A stretch of DNA of 64,000 nt from Angustibacter sp049994355 (GCF_049994355.1 NZ_CP188257.1:3472001-3536000), one strand, 5' to 3'. Counted from the stretch's first letter, positions 53,152-62,948 are shown. The notes: generated by a model not told the origin, from the sequence alone. Numbers and translations are program-made.

Positions 53152-56100
53152 ATGCCAGGAGTCGGGACGCACACCACGACCATCCAGCGACTGGCGAAGG
53201 CCGGCCTCGGCGACCCGACGGTCCGGACCTTCCTCGGCGACCCGGACCTGAACGCGGACTGGCTGGCCTACTCGACGATCCCCGAGGCCCTGCAGGGGCG
53301 CTACGCCGTCCTCGGCGCCATGGGGCCCGACATCTTCTTCGCGATGCTCGACTACGGCGGCGGCATCCAGGAGGTGGAGGACGTCGTCCTCAAGCTGGCC
53401 GGCACGTTCCGCTGCGCGGGTCAGCTCTCGGCAAGGTTGAACAACCTGGTCGACAGCACGCTCGACGACTTCACCGACGACGTCTGGGGGGAGATCCAGA
53501 CGATCTTCGCCCGGGTGAAGGGCATCCTGACCGAGGGCGCGATCGACCTGCTGATCGACGTGGTCAACCCGTGGTCGTTGTACCTGCCGCTGCGCCAGGT
53601 CGACGACATCCAAAACAACTGGTACTGGGGCGACTACCTGCACTACGTGAAGACGGGCTGCTTCACCCGCAAGCTGCTCGACCAGGCGCGCGCGCTGCAC
53701 GCCGCGGACCCGAGCTCGGCGACGGGTCGGTGCCTTTCCGCGTACGCGCTCGGCTACCTGACGCACTACGTCTCGGACACTGTCGGGCACGGCTGGGTGA
53801 ACCGGATCGTCGAGTCCCCGTACCGGAACCTGTGGCAGCGCCACCACCTGGTGGAGAACTTCATCGACGCCCACGTCTGGGCCAGCTGGCACGACGAAGG
53901 CGCGGACCCGACCCACCCCGCCGACGAGCAGGGCCTGGACACCATCCGCGCGATGGCCGGCGACCCGCTGCGCACCGGGGCGGCCCGGTACAGCTACGCG
54001 CGGCTGAACGACCTGTGCAACATCGGCTCGGCCGGCATCGACCCGTTCATCGACCACACCCTGGACCAGATCTGCAACGCCATCCAGAAGGGCCTGTTCC
54101 AGCTCGGAGCCTCGGTCGTGCCGGCGATGCAGTCCCCTGACGACCCGGTCTTCACGACCTGGACGCAGTTCGTCGCGGATGCGATCTGGCAGACCTACCC
54201 GCCGGGCCAGATGCACCCCAGCCGGATGGGCCGCTACCCCACCCCGGACGACGTGGCCGGCGCCTACGGCGCCTTCCGGATCCTGCTCTCGCTGGCCACC
54301 GAGGACGACGTCGAGCCGCCGAAGCCGCCGATGACGACCGACGTGGGTGCCGTCCTGGACCAGATGTGGAAGGACATCCAGAGCGAGGTGTCGATGATCC
54401 CGCCACCGCCGTCGACTGCCGGTGGTGGCGGCAGCTTCAGCCTGACGGCGCTGTGGAACTCGATCAAGGCCGAGCTGGCCTGGCTCGGCCAGGTCGCCGA
54501 CGCGGCGCTGCATGTGTTGGGGAGCCTGGTCGAGGGCCTGATCAAGGCGGGTACCGCCGCCGTGGGGAACCTCATCAAGCCCGCCCTGTACGTGCTCGAC
54601 ACGATCCTCTACTCGATGTACCACACGCTGCGGATGGGCGTCGTGATGTCGGGGTACGCCGGACCGTTCACCGAGGACCTGACGGCGGTGTGGGAGGGGC
54701 TCGACCTGACGACGTTGTGGAACGCCGGCAGCGCCCAGACCAGCCCCCGGTACCCCCTCGAGCCGGTGGTGTCGCAGCGCGATCTGCTGCTGGACCCGTC
54801 GCACCCGTTCTCGCCGTACCGGCCATACTTCCAGCCGTCGATGATGGCCCCGGTGACCGTGGAGCAGCCGACCACGACGTTCCCGACCCAGGTGCTCGGC
54901 TGGTCGATGCCCGAGGACATGCTCGACTCGGCCGTGCCGGGCACCCACGACATGTTCTCCCGGCAGGGGCCGGCGCCGGCCGTGCTGTCCACGCTGCCGA
55001 ACCCGGACGGCAGCACGAAGGCCCTGCTCGAGTCGTTCGACGGGAGCCAGCGCTACTTCGGCAGCATCATGGCCAACTGCGAGCGCGCCCTGGGCTTCGC
55101 CGTGCCGTACCTGTCAGGCGCGAAGTGGCCGAAGGGCGTCGTGCTGCCCGACTACAACATGGATGCCGACCGCGGCTATGCCTGGCCGTGCTGGGACGTC
55201 GACTGGTCTGCCCCGACGTCGTCCATGGTCCCCTTCCCCTGGAACGGCTGCGACCCTTTCCCGCTGGACACCGCGGCCCGGGTGTCGGCGACGCCGCCGC
55301 TCAGCTGGGGCGACGGCGAGAAGCCGCGCACCAACCCGAAGTTCCCCGGGCCAATGGTTTCCGTGAACGACCCGTGGGGCAGCCCGCGCTCCGGGACGGC
55401 CTTCGTCAACGCCAAGGCACTCAGCACCACCCCCGGGCAGTGCCAGTACGAGCCACTGCCCTTCCCGTGCATCGTGATCAACCCGAAGCCCGGGCCGGAC
55501 AACCCGCAGGGTGACGCGCGCAGCGGTCTGGACGGCTGCAAGTTCAAGCTGCCGCTGGCGCGGCCCAGCATGCTCGAAGGCGAGCTGCTCAGTCCCGACT
55601 ACCGGCTCGCCGATCCGCAGTTCCTGCACAGCGACGGCAGCATGACCAAAGACGACATGGTCAGCGTCTACCGGAACCTGCCGTACGACGATGTGACCAA
55701 CACGAGGCAGGTGGAGAACGACGGGCGGCTGACCGACGTCCTGCGAGCGCTGGCGAGCGCCAGCATCCTCATCGACCCTCCGCTGACGATCCTCCCACCC
55801 GACGCGGAGCTGCCGCCCACCCACAAGGCCAACCCGAGGCTGGTCCTGGCCAACGCGGTGAGCCTACGGCTCGGCGGCGGGACGACGGCGCTGCAGTGGG
55901 ATGGCGGCACCGTCCAGGTGACAACTACCGACCCTGACACCAAGCTGGCGACCGCGGTCGCCCAGCTCGCCGTCACCGGGCGCAAGATGTACGCCGAGTT
56001 CGCCCTCTGGTCGCCGCACGACGCCGACCTCGTCACGGAGTACGGCCACACGTTCCCGGCGTCGCTGTTCGCCGCGGCCGACGTGCAGACCGCGGTCACG

Positions 56101-57531
56101 AAGGTCCTCGACGACGCCTACACCGCGCTGTGGGCGATCAGGTCGAACGACCCGGCCTGGCGGCTCAGGCGCAGCGAGCTCGAGTGGATCGCGGTGTCTG
56201 GCTTCGACGACACACCGCACCGGCCGGTGAACGTGCCCACCGCGCCGTACCCGCAGTACGACCTCGACGTGCGGCTCACGGGCAAGGAGCGGTGGATGAC
56301 GGTGACCACGCGTTACCTCGTCGCCTCGGCCGGTGGGTGGGTCGGGCCGATGGACGCGGCGAAGTCGTCGTTCGTCAACCCGAAGAAGGACGTGCTCGGT
56401 GACCCGCCGCAGGTGCCTTCGGTCGGCGCGCCACCGCGGGCGGTGCCGCAGGACTTCCCGGTGATCGGGGGCAACAAGATCATCCTGTACATCCACGGCG
56501 GCGGCTCGCGGGCCGAGGAGGCCGTGGACATGGCCAACTGGTTCATCGCCGACGGCGCACTGGCGGGAGACAAGTACACGGTCATCTCGCTGGACCTACC
56601 GAACAGCGCGTACGGCTCGACGTTCGACCTGTCCGACGTCGTCGGGCCTGACTACGACTACGTCCCGATGGACGTCCTGCACTTCGTGGTCCGGTACGTG
56701 ATCGCCTTCATCGACACGCTGGACTCGCAGGTCGCCAACGTGAAGGACCGGATCGTGGCGGTGATGGGCGGCAGCCTCGGCGGCAACACCTCGCTGCTGC
56801 TGACCGACTTCTACGACGCGACGAACCGGCCCTGGCTGAAGACGATCGTCTCCTGGTCGGTGACGGCGACGGCGCCGGCGAAGTACGCCGGGCTGGTGCC
56901 CGCCGCCTGGCTGGCCGCCAAGAAGAGCCTGACGGAGGAGGCCCAGAACCCCGAGCCGCCGGGCAACCACAAGATCGAGGCGGCCTACATCTCGAAGATG
57001 TATGCCGAGCCGCTGACCCCCAAGGAGCTGTTCTGGGCGCTGCCTATTCCGGCGCAGCCCATCCTGTGGTTCCGCGGAGGCTACGCGCCGGACGGCAGGC
57101 TGGACTGGCAGTCGTGCAAGGACGCGTCCATCGCCCGATCGCGTTTCGACCGCTACGAGATCTACACGCCGGCCATCCGGCACTGGATCACCGCGCTGGA
57201 CCTGGAGCAGATCGCGTTCACCTTCCAGGAGCGTCTGCCGAGGCAGTTCGCGCCGGAACAACGGCTGATGCTGGTCGCCGGCGAAATGGACAACTACTTC
57301 CCGAACGCCATCTACAACAGCACCATCGAGGTGGCCCGGGCCATCCGCGCGACGGCGCACGGCAAGGCCGAGTTCTGGCTGGCCACCGGGCACAGCATCC
57401 ACAGCGAGCGGCCGCATCTCTTCGTGCAGGAGATCCTGTACTTCCTGGACAACCCTGATGCCGGCGACTCCCACAACGGCGTCGTCGTCTCGACGCCGCC
57501 CAAGGCGGTCTACTCGCTGGTGGACCGATGA
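53152..57531 (+). CDS. Fused zinc-dependent phospholipase C and alpha/beta hydrolase (candidate effector)
   Basis: A 1459-residue protein starting at ATG 53152 after GGGAGGGG. Residues 1-260 match the zinc-dependent phospholipase C pattern: GPDIFF (D60), YLHY (H164), H205-x3-D209-x3-H213 in THYVSDTVGHGW and H231-x3-E235 in HHLVEN. A long middle region (~270-1090) has an amphipathic part at about 470-570 and Trp/Pro-rich segments. The C-terminal alpha/beta hydrolase has YIHGGG near 1110, nucleophile S1208 in GGSLGGN, acid D1380 in GEMDNYF, and H1414/H1417. Both lipolytic sites look intact. No signal peptide. Stop and next start overlap in ATGA. The fusion may attack membranes from two sides of the lipid, a typical effector design. 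Confidence 0.8.
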   Translation: MPGVGTHTTTIQRLAKAGLGDPTVRTFLGDPDLNADWLAYSTIPEALQGRYAVLGAMGPDIFFAMLDYGGGIQEVEDVVLKLAGTFRCAGQLSARLNNLVDSTLDDFTDDVWGEIQTIFARVKGILTEGAIDLLIDVVNPWSLYLPLRQVDDIQNNWYWGDYLHYVKTGCFTRKLLDQARALHAADPSSATGRCLSAYALGYLTHYVSDTVGHGWVNRIVESPYRNLWQRHHLVENFIDAHVWASWHDEGADPTHPADEQGLDTIRAMAGDPLRTGAARYSYARLNDLCNIGSAGIDPFIDHTLDQICNAIQKGLFQLGASVVPAMQSPDDPVFTTWTQFVADAIWQTYPPGQMHPSRMGRYPTPDDVAGAYGAFRILLSLATEDDVEPPKPPMTTDVGAVLDQMWKDIQSEVSMIPPPPSTAGGGGSFSLTALWNSIKAELAWLGQVADAALHVLGSLVEGLIKAGTAAVGNLIKPALYVLDTILYSMYHTLRMGVVMSGYAGPFTEDLTAVWEGLDLTTLWNAGSAQTSPRYPLEPVVSQRDLLLDPSHPFSPYRPYFQPSMMAPVTVEQPTTTFPTQVLGWSMPEDMLDSAVPGTHDMFSRQGPAPAVLSTLPNPDGSTKALLESFDGSQRYFGSIMANCERALGFAVPYLSGAKWPKGVVLPDYNMDADRGYAWPCWDVDWSAPTSSMVPFPWNGCDPFPLDTAARVSATPPLSWGDGEKPRTNPKFPGPMVSVNDPWGSPRSGTAFVNAKALSTTPGQCQYEPLPFPCIVINPKPGPDNPQGDARSGLDGCKFKLPLARPSMLEGELLSPDYRLADPQFLHSDGSMTKDDMVSVYRNLPYDDVTNTRQVENDGRLTDVLRALASASILIDPPLTILPPDAELPPTHKANPRLVLANAVSLRLGGGTTALQWDGGTVQVTTTDPDTKLATAVAQLAVTGRKMYAEFALWSPHDADLVTEYGHTFPASLFAAADVQTAVTKVLDDAYTALWAIRSNDPAWRLRRSELEWIAVSGFDDTPHRPVNVPTAPYPQYDLDVRLTGKERWMTVTTRYLVASAGGWVGPMDAAKSSFVNPKKDVLGDPPQVPSVGAPPRAVPQDFPVIGGNKIILYIHGGGSRAEEAVDMANWFIADGALAGDKYTVISLDLPNSAYGSTFDLSDVVGPDYDYVPMDVLHFVVRYVIAFIDTLDSQVANVKDRIVAVMGGSLGGNTSLLLTDFYDATNRPWLKTIVSWSVTATAPAKYAGLVPAAWLAAKKSLTEEAQNPEPPGNHKIEAAYISKMYAEPLTPKELFWALPIPAQPILWFRGGYAPDGRLDWQSCKDASIARSRFDRYEIYTPAIRHWITALDLEQIAFTFQERLPRQFAPEQRLMLVAGEMDNYFPNAIYNSTIEVARAIRATAHGKAEFWLATGHSIHSERPHLFVQEILYFLDNPDAGDSHNGVVVSTPPKAVYSLVDR

Positions 57532-58670
57532 GCACCGTCGACCGCACCAACCACGAGGCGTCACGGACGGCGCCCTGCCCGACGTGCGGCTGCCAGCCCC
57601 TCTGCGTCTGCGCCTGCACCTGCCACGGGCCGGGATCCGATGGGTCGGGCGGCGGCCGCGAGACCCTGCCGGTGCCGACGCCGTTCCTGGTCATCCCGTG
57701 CCGGCCCGGCGACGCCGGGGCCCGGCCGCTGCCGACGAGCCTGGCGATCTACAGCGACGCGATCGGCTGGAGGGTCGCGAACCCGAACGCCGCCGGCGGG
57801 TGGCACGACTTCCAGCTGTGGGTGTCGTGCGCCGTGGCCAACCTCGGGCCGGTGGCCAGCCCGGCGGCGATGATCGAGTTCTACACCGGGACGGCGATCG
57901 GGATCCGGCACCAGCAGCACGCGACCCTGACCCCCGCCGAGGTGCAGGCTGGGGCAAAGCTGCTGGGGCGTGCGTCGTTCACCGCGCCGCCCGGGGTGGT
58001 CACGACCGTCACCTGCCCGGTGCCCTGGATGCCGGGCGCGTACAAGGCTGCGCTGCAAGGGATCCTGGTGCAGGTACGAGACCTGTTCACCGACCCGTGG
58101 ACGGCGCCGTTCGACGCGTTCGACGACCGCCACGTCGGGCGGAACGACGACACCATGCCGCGGATCTGGAACACGGGGGTCGACTACAACGCGGACCCGG
58201 TCCAGCCCAGTGCCGTGGACCAGCACTGGATGCTCGTCGCCGGACCCGGGGTCACCGACCCACAGCCATGCGTCGCGGTGGCGGAGCAGCACCCGGGTGG
58301 CGCCTACTTCCCGACGGTCGACTCCGCGTGGATCTGGCAGAACGCCGCGGGTACCGCGGACGTCGGCGTGCCCTATATGTTCCGGCTGACGATCGACGTG
58401 TCCGGGCTGGATCCCTCGTCGGTGACGATCGGCGGCGCCTGGGGGGTCGACAACGACGGGACGATCACGCTGAACGGCCAGGCGCCGACGGGCACGGGGA
58501 CGTTCTCGCTGACCCGCGCGAACCTAGACAACTTCAACGTGCTCCACCCGTTCTCCATCACTGGTGGGTTCGTGGCCGGGGTCAACACGTTGGACCTCCA
58601 GGTGACGAACGCGGACGGGCCGGCGGCGCTGAACGTCACCGACCTGACGCTCAACGGGACGCCCGACTGA
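57528..58670 (+). CDS. Cys-rich-motif protein with C-terminal beta-sandwich domain
   Basis: A 380-residue protein coupled by ATGA to the phospholipase fusion. Residues 17-33 (CPTCGCQPLCVCACTCH) hold seven Cys and one His, enough for one or two zinc or other metal sites or a disulfide knot. The middle region is beta-rich, with AVANLGPVASPAAMIEFYTG resembling an Ig-like or CARDB-type domain. The last ~110 residues (VPYMFRLTIDVSGLDPSSVTIGGAW) look like a jelly-roll carbohydrate-binding domain. No function assigned. Co-transcription suggests it is a partner or accessory of the two large proteins. Confidence 0.7.
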   Translation: MSTVDRTNHEASRTAPCPTCGCQPLCVCACTCHGPGSDGSGGGRETLPVPTPFLVIPCRPGDAGARPLPTSLAIYSDAIGWRVANPNAAGGWHDFQLWVSCAVANLGPVASPAAMIEFYTGTAIGIRHQQHATLTPAEVQAGAKLLGRASFTAPPGVVTTVTCPVPWMPGAYKAALQGILVQVRDLFTDPWTAPFDAFDDRHVGRNDDTMPRIWNTGVDYNADPVQPSAVDQHWMLVAGPGVTDPQPCVAVAEQHPGGAYFPTVDSAWIWQNAAGTADVGVPYMFRLTIDVSGLDPSSVTIGGAWGVDNDGTITLNGQAPTGTGTFSLTRANLDNFNVLHPFSITGGFVAGVNTLDLQVTNADGPAALNVTDLTLNGTPD

Positions 58671-58681
58671 TCCTCGCCGAC

Positions 58682-58699
58682 GCCCGGTCAGCGCCGGGC
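58682..58699. terminator. Hairpin between convergent genes
   Basis: GCCCGG and CCGGGC arms with a six-base loop, 11 bases after the stop of the Cys-rich protein and in the 108-base gap before the convergent LuxR gene. Short but well placed. Confidence 0.4.
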
Positions 58700-58778
58700 C
58701 CGCCCGCCTTCCAGGTAGACCTTGCTGTGCCTACGCACGAGGGCTGCGATCACCGCGTCGTGCGCGACCCCAGGCCCG

Positions 58779-61361
58779 TCAGTTCGGCACTGTGTCCGCG
58801 TTGGCGGTCTCCTCGAGGTCGTCGGTGCTGATGATGCCGCGGCGCAGTGCGGCAGCGACGGCTTCCCCGCGACTGGCCGCACCGAGCTTGGTCAGGATGC
58901 GGGACACGTGCACGCTCGCGGTCTTCGGGCTCATGTACAGCGCGGACCCGATCTGGGGGTTGGACCGCCCTGCTGCCACCAGCCGCAGTACCTCCATCTC
59001 TCGCTCAGTAAGGTCTGTGGCCGACCGCTCGACAGCACCCGACCCGGGGCGTGTCAGCAAGGCCCGTACCGCCTCGGCACGCCCGGAGATGTGTGGGTGG
59101 CGGGCGTCCTGCCGGTCGATCGCTCGCGCCAACCAGCCAGGGCTGCGTGGGGCTGCTGCTCGGGCCGCCACGCCAAGCAACGGCCACAACAGGTAGGGCG
59201 GCACCGCCTCGCCACATCGCTCGAGGCAGCCGCTCGCGAGCCGCAGGGCGGCGTCCTTGCTGCCGGCCCGGAGGGCCAGCTCGGCATCGACCGTGGCCAG
59301 TGGGGCCACCCACTGGTCATCCACACACGACGCCGGGAGCCGCGCATGGGCCTCGGCTGCCGCCGCGCGCGCTCCCGCCGAGTCATCCAGCCGTAGGCAG
59401 GTCTGCGCGAGGCAGATGTACAGGCCCGCATGGCCCACCGAGGGGTCGTCGATGCTCAACGCGTCCTCGAGGACTGCCTTTGCCTGATCTGGTCGATCGG
59501 TGTCGAGAAGCACCTGGACGTACGTTCCCGTCCAGTAGGGGGGAGCCGGTCCGCTGCCTTCGGGCGCGAGGGCAAAGGCGCGGTCGATGAGGGCTTCGGC
59601 TTCTGCGGGCCGTCCAAGCGTGAGCAGGAAGTCCGCCTCCTGGTTCAGCCACCCGCGCTCGAGGTCTGACGATCCAGACGTACGAGTCTCTTCCCGGATG
59701 CTCCTGAACACCTCGAGCGCGGCGTCGGCCTCTCCCAGCGCGGCCAGGTGAACCGCGTACTCGCCGCGCAGGGCTACGCGCATAGAAGGGATGAGCTCGT
59801 CGAGCGGGCCATCGAGCGCGTCCAGCAGGATCGACGTCCGATCAGGGCCGCCGCGCCGATGTTCAGGACTGACCGTCAACAGGGCCTGACACAGGTAGGA
59901 GCGGGCGGCACTCCGGCCAGGTAGCAGCTCGGCCAGAGCCTTCTGGATCGCAGCGTGGACTTCCGGGAGCTCGCCGAGTTCCTGAACCAGGAACGCTTGC
60001 AAGTCGAGCAGACGTGCGCGCCGGGCGGGCTCGACGGGTGACGGCAGCGTCGTGATCGCCAACCCCAACAGCTCGAGGGAATGCTCGAAGTCTCCGGCGA
60101 ACATCGCGGCCAGCCCTGCCTGCTCGGCCAGCGTCGAAATGTCCATGGCGATGCTGACCCGCTCGCCCAGCTCAAGGGCACGCAGCCGCAGCCGCAGCTC
60201 GTCGGCGACGGCACCCAGGTCGTGGGCGTGGCCGGCCGCGGCCATGGCGGCATCGAACGCGCGCTGCTCGTCGCCGGCCTGCCACCAGTGCTCCGCCGCC
60301 GCCATCGCCGCCGCCGGGTCGCCGACCCGCTGGTCCAGCAGCCGCGCGTAGGCCGCATGCAGTTCGGCCGCCTCCCCGGGCAGCACGTCCCGCTCGACGG
60401 CCTCACGCAGCAGCGCGTGCCGCAGTCGGTACCCGCCGCTGTGCTGGTCGACTACGAGCAACCCCACCTGCCGCAGCTCCCGGCATGCGGCGCGGAGCTC
60501 CGCCGCAGCAAGCCCCGTGGCCGCGCGCAGCATCGGCTCGTCGACCGATGTCCCGGCCACCGCGACGGCGCGCAGCACCGCCGTTGCCGGTGCGGGCAGG
60601 CCGGAGGTGCGCTGCCGCAACAGCTGCCCGACCTCGGCGGGCGGGCCGGCCCGGCCAACGGTCTCGTTCGCGACCAGCTCCTCGACGTAGAACGGGACCC
60701 CCTCGCTGCGTGCGACGATCCGTGCTGCCAGCGCCGCCTCCGGCGGATGACCGAGAAGCGCACGGACCTGCTCGACGACACCGTCCGGCTTGAGCCGACC
60801 GAGTTCCACGGTCACCGCATGCGGCAGCCGGGCCAGCTCCCCGAGGGCGGTCCCGACCGCGGCCGGCACCTCGGCCTCGTCGACGCGCGCGGTCGCCACC
60901 GTCATCACAGGCGCCCGCCGCAACCCCCGAGCCAGGTAGTCCAGCATCTCCATCGTGGCCGGGTCAGCCCAGTGCAGGTCCTCCAGCACCAGCAGCACGG
61001 GCCGCGCGGTCGCCGCGTCCAGCAGAGCCCGAGCGGCCTCGTCGGCCAGCTGACCCGGCCGCCGCTCCCGGCCGTCCAGCACACCCGGCCCGAACAGGGC
61101 CAGGAGCACGGGCACGAACCCGTGGAACGCCACCGCGCCGCCCGCGCCGAATGCGCACCCGCCCTGCAGCACTAGAGCGACACTCTCATCGCGGCTGACG
61201 CCGGCGGTGACCTCGTCCACCAGCCGGGTCTTGCCGATCCCGGCCTCTCCGGTAACCAGGACAACGCGCCCCGACCCGGCCACACTCGCTCGCCAGGCCC
61301 CCATCAAGGCGTCCAGCTCGTCCGCGCGACCTACCAGCTCCGGGCTGGTCAACCGGCCCAC
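58779..61361 (-). CDS. LuxR-family regulator with AAA-type ATPase domain
   Basis: An 860-residue large ATP-binding regulator. It starts with LVGRADELDALMGAW and Walker A GEAGIGKTRL. Walker B is PVLLVLEDLHWADP near 122-135, then a winged-helix/TPR-like region covers about 300-780, and a LuxR helix-turn-helix ends the protein (LTEREMEVLRLVAAGRSNPQIGSALYMSPKTASVHVSRIL). The regulator type is ligand-responsive and ATP-dependent. It converges with the 49185-58670 operon and could control it or the eCIS locus, which is inference. The start is GTG 61361; no ribosome site precedes it, and an inverted repeat lies immediately upstream. Confidence 0.92.
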   Translation of the reverse strand: MGRLTSPELVGRADELDALMGAWRASVAGSGRVVLVTGEAGIGKTRLVDEVTAGVSRDESVALVLQGGCAFGAGGAVAFHGFVPVLLALFGPGVLDGRERRPGQLADEAARALLDAATARPVLLVLEDLHWADPATMEMLDYLARGLRRAPVMTVATARVDEAEVPAAVGTALGELARLPHAVTVELGRLKPDGVVEQVRALLGHPPEAALAARIVARSEGVPFYVEELVANETVGRAGPPAEVGQLLRQRTSGLPAPATAVLRAVAVAGTSVDEPMLRAATGLAAAELRAACRELRQVGLLVVDQHSGGYRLRHALLREAVERDVLPGEAAELHAAYARLLDQRVGDPAAAMAAAEHWWQAGDEQRAFDAAMAAAGHAHDLGAVADELRLRLRALELGERVSIAMDISTLAEQAGLAAMFAGDFEHSLELLGLAITTLPSPVEPARRARLLDLQAFLVQELGELPEVHAAIQKALAELLPGRSAARSYLCQALLTVSPEHRRGGPDRTSILLDALDGPLDELIPSMRVALRGEYAVHLAALGEADAALEVFRSIREETRTSGSSDLERGWLNQEADFLLTLGRPAEAEALIDRAFALAPEGSGPAPPYWTGTYVQVLLDTDRPDQAKAVLEDALSIDDPSVGHAGLYICLAQTCLRLDDSAGARAAAAEAHARLPASCVDDQWVAPLATVDAELALRAGSKDAALRLASGCLERCGEAVPPYLLWPLLGVAARAAAPRSPGWLARAIDRQDARHPHISGRAEAVRALLTRPGSGAVERSATDLTEREMEVLRLVAAGRSNPQIGSALYMSPKTASVHVSRILTKLGAASRGEAVAAALRRGIISTDDLEETANADTVPN

Positions 61362-61367
61362 CCGTTC

Positions 61368-61398
61368 ACTGTGCCACCCGACCAGCGCGCGGCACAGT
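61368..61398. promoter_or_regulatory. Inverted repeat upstream of the LuxR-family gene
   Basis: ACTGTGCC (61368-61375) and GGCACAGT (61391-61398) flank 15 bases, seven bases before the GTG at 61361. Candidate autoregulatory operator or 5' hairpin. The rest of the 259-base gap up to 61620 shows nothing else. Confidence 0.4.
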
Positions 61399-61620
61399 CA
61401 AGAACCGCCCGCAGAGGCAAAGCAACCGCCGGACAGCAAGGAGACCGAACCACCGCGACCGAGGCTGCGTCACCGCTCCGGCGGCGCCGGCTAAGACAGG
61501 TCAGCCGCGAAAACTTGGTCAACTGCCGGACGCGCGAGGCCCTCCTTACCGAGCACCGTCGAGTCGTCAAACCCACCGCCCCAACCGGATCTTCGAGGCG
61601 GACCCCCAAGGGAGGAAGCC

Positions 61621-61923
61621 ATGACCACTCGCACAGCCACCCGCAAGACGCTCATCGTCGCCGTGCTCACCGTCGCCGTACTCGCCGCCCCGGTGAGCAT
61701 GCCGGCCGCGCAAGCCAGGATCGCACCACCCGACACCTCCCCGCAGGCGGCCGCCAGCAGCCAGCTGGCCCACACCCAGTCCGCGCTGGAAGCGTTCTAC
61801 CAGGACCAGCAGAACCTCCAGCACTCACGACTCGCGAACATCGCAGCCGAGATGAATCGCCAGGACGCCCGCGACTGGCCCGTGCCGCAGACCGCAGTCG
61901 CATCGGGCACGACCTGCCCGTGA
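61621..61923 (+). CDS. Small secreted protein
   Basis: A 100-residue protein. The N-terminus MTTRTATRKTLIVAVLTVAVLA is a basic region followed by a hydrophobic core and a cleavage-type AQA sequence near residue 32, so a Sec signal peptide is likely. The mature part (~68 residues) is polar, Gln-rich and probably helical (ALEAFYQDQQNLQHSRL), and ends in a lone Cys-Pro. No family recognised. GGGAGGAAG precedes the ATG. It lies alone between divergent LuxR and convergent secreted-protein genes, with 274 bases of featureless sequence after it. Confidence 0.75.
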   Translation: MTTRTATRKTLIVAVLTVAVLAAPVSMPAAQARIAPPDTSPQAAASSQLAHTQSALEAFYQDQQNLQHSRLANIAAEMNRQDARDWPVPQTAVASGTTCP

Positions 61924-62197
61924 GCTCGGCCGACCCGTCGCACTGGCGACCCGCTCGCAAGCACAACTTCTGCAGGTCGCCAGGCGACGGTTCACTCCGC
62001 GCAGACCAGACCAACCAGCAAGGAGCCCTGGTCCTGGAGTTTAGGACGATGGCGGTCCGCGGCCTCGAGTTCGTCCGGATGAATAGGCGCCGTGGCGCAT
62101 GAACAGACCACGCTGCGCTGCCTCCCACATCTAGTAGGTTCCAGAACGAGGCGCACCTAGGTGTACCCGGCTGTGGGTGGTGGCGCGTCGAGTACAT

Positions 62198-62677
62198 CTA
62201 GCGCTGCAGCCTCAGCACCAGGGTTCCGGTGCCGTCTTCATTCTCATCAAGGGTGCCGTCCCCGCTGCCGGTCCGGAACTGTCCCGAGCCGCCGGTCACG
62301 GCAAGGACCTTGTGCGGTGGCGGGGCGTTGACGAAAGCGAAGGTGATGGTGCCCCGCCCCTTCAGCCGCACGACACCAGTGCAGTTGGCGAGGCCGTTGG
62401 GATCGACCAGGACGCAGCTCCCGATTTCGTCCCCGACGCCCTTGCCGCCCTGCTGCAGCCGGTCATGGAAGACGATGACGTCCGCGGCCGATGGTCCGGG
62501 GGCGCCGAGATCGGTGTAGTTGAACGGGCTGAAGACCACGTGGAAGGTCATGGCCCCGCTGTGTGGTGCCGACGCCTGTTCCGCGCTCGCGCTCGCCGTG
62601 TGGCCCGAGCCTTGGAGAAGGAGTGCGACCGCTGCGACGGTCACCCCTGCCGTCATGGTTCGTGTTGATCTGCGCAC
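62198..62677 (-). CDS. Secreted allene-oxide-cyclase-barrel-like protein
   Basis: A 159-residue protein with a clear signal peptide (hydrophobic AGVTVAAVALLLQGSG, Ala-rich cleavage region near 30). The mature domain consists of short beta strands: FHVVFSPFNYTDLG, DVIVFHDRLQ, GSCVLVDPNGLANCTGVVRL, TITFAFVN, KVLAVTGGSGQFRTGSGDGTL and TGTLVLRLQR. This pattern, especially AVTGGSGQFRTGSG, is typical of allene-oxide-cyclase-barrel/dirigent-like proteins of actinobacteria, whose role is mostly unknown. The GTG at 62677 follows AGGAG by six bases, a strong start. A two-Cys disulfide (GSC, ANC) is likely. Confidence 0.85.
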   Translation of the reverse strand: MRRSTRTMTAGVTVAAVALLLQGSGHTASASAEQASAPHSGAMTFHVVFSPFNYTDLGAPGPSAADVIVFHDRLQQGGKGVGDEIGSCVLVDPNGLANCTGVVRLKGRGTITFAFVNAPPPHKVLAVTGGSGQFRTGSGDGTLDENEDGTGTLVLRLQR

Positions 62678-62814
62678 CGTGTTCTCCTGACTGCGGCCGG
62701 CGAGGCTGCCGACCTGACGTCGACGGGAGCCCGCCGCACCGGGGCGCCGCGGGCGCTGGTCTGCTGAGTGTGCGCGAGACCGTGGGCCCCGACAACCCAA
62801 CCAACCTGGACAGG

Positions 62815-62833
62815 GCCGCCCTTCATGGGCGGC
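62815..62833. terminator. Small hairpin upstream of the sheath gene
   Basis: Perfect seven-base arms GCCGCCC and GGGCGGC with loop TTCAT. Its role is unclear because no gene ends nearby on either strand. Confidence 0.3.
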
Positions 62834-62948
62834 GCGAGGTCCGACGGAGAGCTGGATCTGGGTTTCCTCGCACAGCGACTCTCGATGGCATCGAGGGGCC
62901 GCGAGCTCACCCTCGACCTCAACAAGGACTAGCAGCCCGAAAATGACC

